DNA from: an uncultured Erysipelotrichaceae bacterium
Lineage (GTDB): Bacteria > Bacillota_I > Bacilli_A > RF39 > UBA660
Assembly: GCA_902767005.1 (NCBI GenBank)
Contig: CACXFY010000058.1
Coordinates: 1-6,560 of the forward strand
Direction of reading: 5' to 3'
DNA: 6,560 bases
The notes beneath the pieces are model-generated. The model searched no databases, was not told the DNA's origin, and saw nothing but the letters and a program-made list of their open reading frames with translations. The position numbers and the translations under genes are program-made. Each line of letters opens with the position of its first letter. The first letter of the stretch is position 1. Of the stretch, positions 5,955 to 6,560 are shown one piece after another.

Positions 5955-6560
5955 ATGAAAAAGAAATTATTACTAGTAACTATTCTTGTATTAAGTTTAT
6001 TTCTAGTAGGATGTGTAGGAGATGTAGAAGATATGAAAGAAGATAATTCAAAAGAATTAAAAATAGATTATAGTGATACTACTCATGAAGTAGATTTAAG
6101 TTATGATACTAAAAATCCAGTAGTAGAAATGGAATTTAAAGACTATGGAAAAGTATACATTGAATTATATAAAGATGTTGCTCCTAACACAGTAAACAAC
6201 TTTATCTATTTAACACACAAAGGTTTCTATGATAATAATACATCTCATAGATTAATAGATGGCTTTGTACTACAAGGTGGAGATCCAACTGGAACTGGAA
6301 CTGGTGGACCAGGTTATAATATAAAAGGTGAATTTACTCAAAATGGTTTTAAAAACGACTTATTACATACAGAAAAAGTAGTATCAATGGCAAGAAGCCA
6401 ATCATATGATTCTGCTGGTAGTCAATTCTTTATCATGTTAGGAACAGCAGAGCATCTAGATTATCAATATGCATCTTTCGGTAAAGTAATAGATGGTTGG
6501 GACGTAGTAGAAAGAATAGTAAATGAAAATAGAGATAAAACATCTGATGATAATGGAACT
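5955..6560 (+). CDS. Cyclophilin-type peptidyl-prolyl isomerase, lipoprotein, 3' end outside window
   Basis: The first 202 residues of an exported protein foldase that isomerises Xaa-Pro bonds. A short Lys-start signal peptide (MKKKLLLVTILVLSLF) ends in the lipobox LVGC, with Cys20 the predicted lipidated residue, so the mature protein should sit on the outer face of the membrane. A polar linker (21-55) precedes the cyclophilin domain (from about 56). Active-site features are present: SHRLIDGF (97-104; Arg99 the catalytic arginine), QGGDPTGTGTGGPG (107-120), SMAR (144-147), SQFFI (156-160), and HLDYQYASFGKV (167-178), with His where human CypA has Trp, as is common in bacteria. The start has AAGGAG (5943-5948) 6 bases upstream. 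The missing part should be the last few residues of the domain and any tail. The likely role is folding exported proteins; no specific client is indicated. Confidence 0.95.
   Translation, partial: MKKKLLLVTILVLSLFLVGCVGDVEDMKEDNSKELKIDYSDTTHEVDLSYDTKNPVVEMEFKDYGKVYIELYKDVAPNTVNNFIYLTHKGFYDNNTSHRLIDGFVLQGGDPTGTGTGGPGYNIKGEFTQNGFKNDLLHTEKVVSMARSQSYDSAGSQFFIMLGTAEHLDYQYASFGKVIDGWDVVERIVNENRDKTSDDNGT

Noticed and set aside
1..6560. Mycoplasma-type code with TGA read as tryptophan
   Set aside because: All tryptophan codons checked are TGG, and every gene reaches its expected length and motifs without an in-frame TGA.
1..6560. Insertion sequence, prophage, CRISPR or defence system
   Set aside because: No transposase, integrase, nuclease, terminal inverted repeats or spaced direct repeats were found on either strand.

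Overview
The window is AT-rich (roughly 30% G+C by eye), has strong purine-rich ribosome binding sites, and uses TAA at all four stop codons that lie inside it. All tryptophans I checked are TGG and no gene needs a TGA read-through, so the standard bacterial code fits. The archaeal/eukaryote-type prolyl-tRNA synthetase, a COG2509 flavoprotein, a lipoprotein cyclophilin and a Mbov_0395/VirB2-like two-helix module suggest a low-GC Gram-positive (Bacillota), perhaps an uncultured gut Bacilli/Mollicutes-related lineage that keeps a peptidoglycan wall. That placement is inferred from gene content and base composition only.

Layout: (1) 1-1134, minus strand, the N-terminal 378 codons of proS; its 3' end lies outside the window. 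(2) 1135-1276, a divergent intergenic region with a promoter facing each way. (3) 1277-3513, plus strand, a two-gene operon. It holds a multidomain membrane-anchored L,D-transpeptidase (pilin-like two-helix N-terminus, Ser/Thr linker, Ig-like and SH3-like domains, YkuD catalytic domain) and a single-pass exported protein of unknown function. (4) 3524-4438, minus strand, a membrane-anchored calcineurin-like phosphoesterase with a degenerate GNHD motif. It converges on the operon, and one hairpin overlaps both stop codons and probably terminates both transcripts. (5) 4439-4546, a second divergent promoter region. (6) 4547-5953, plus strand, a COG2509 FAD-dependent dehydrogenase, followed one base later by a cyclophilin-type lipoprotein isomerase (5955 onward, cut by the window end).

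Taken together, three or four of the six genes act at the membrane or outside it: the L,D-transpeptidase, its partner, the phosphoesterase and the lipoprotein foldase. proS and the flavoprotein are cytoplasmic housekeeping or metabolic genes. I see no tRNA, rRNA, CRISPR array, insertion sequence, phage gene, attachment site or riboswitch. Nothing clearly marks a defence or mobile system. The least ordinary item is the pilin-like/L,D-transpeptidase fusion and its unknown operon partner. There is no gene-free stretch longer than about 145 bases.
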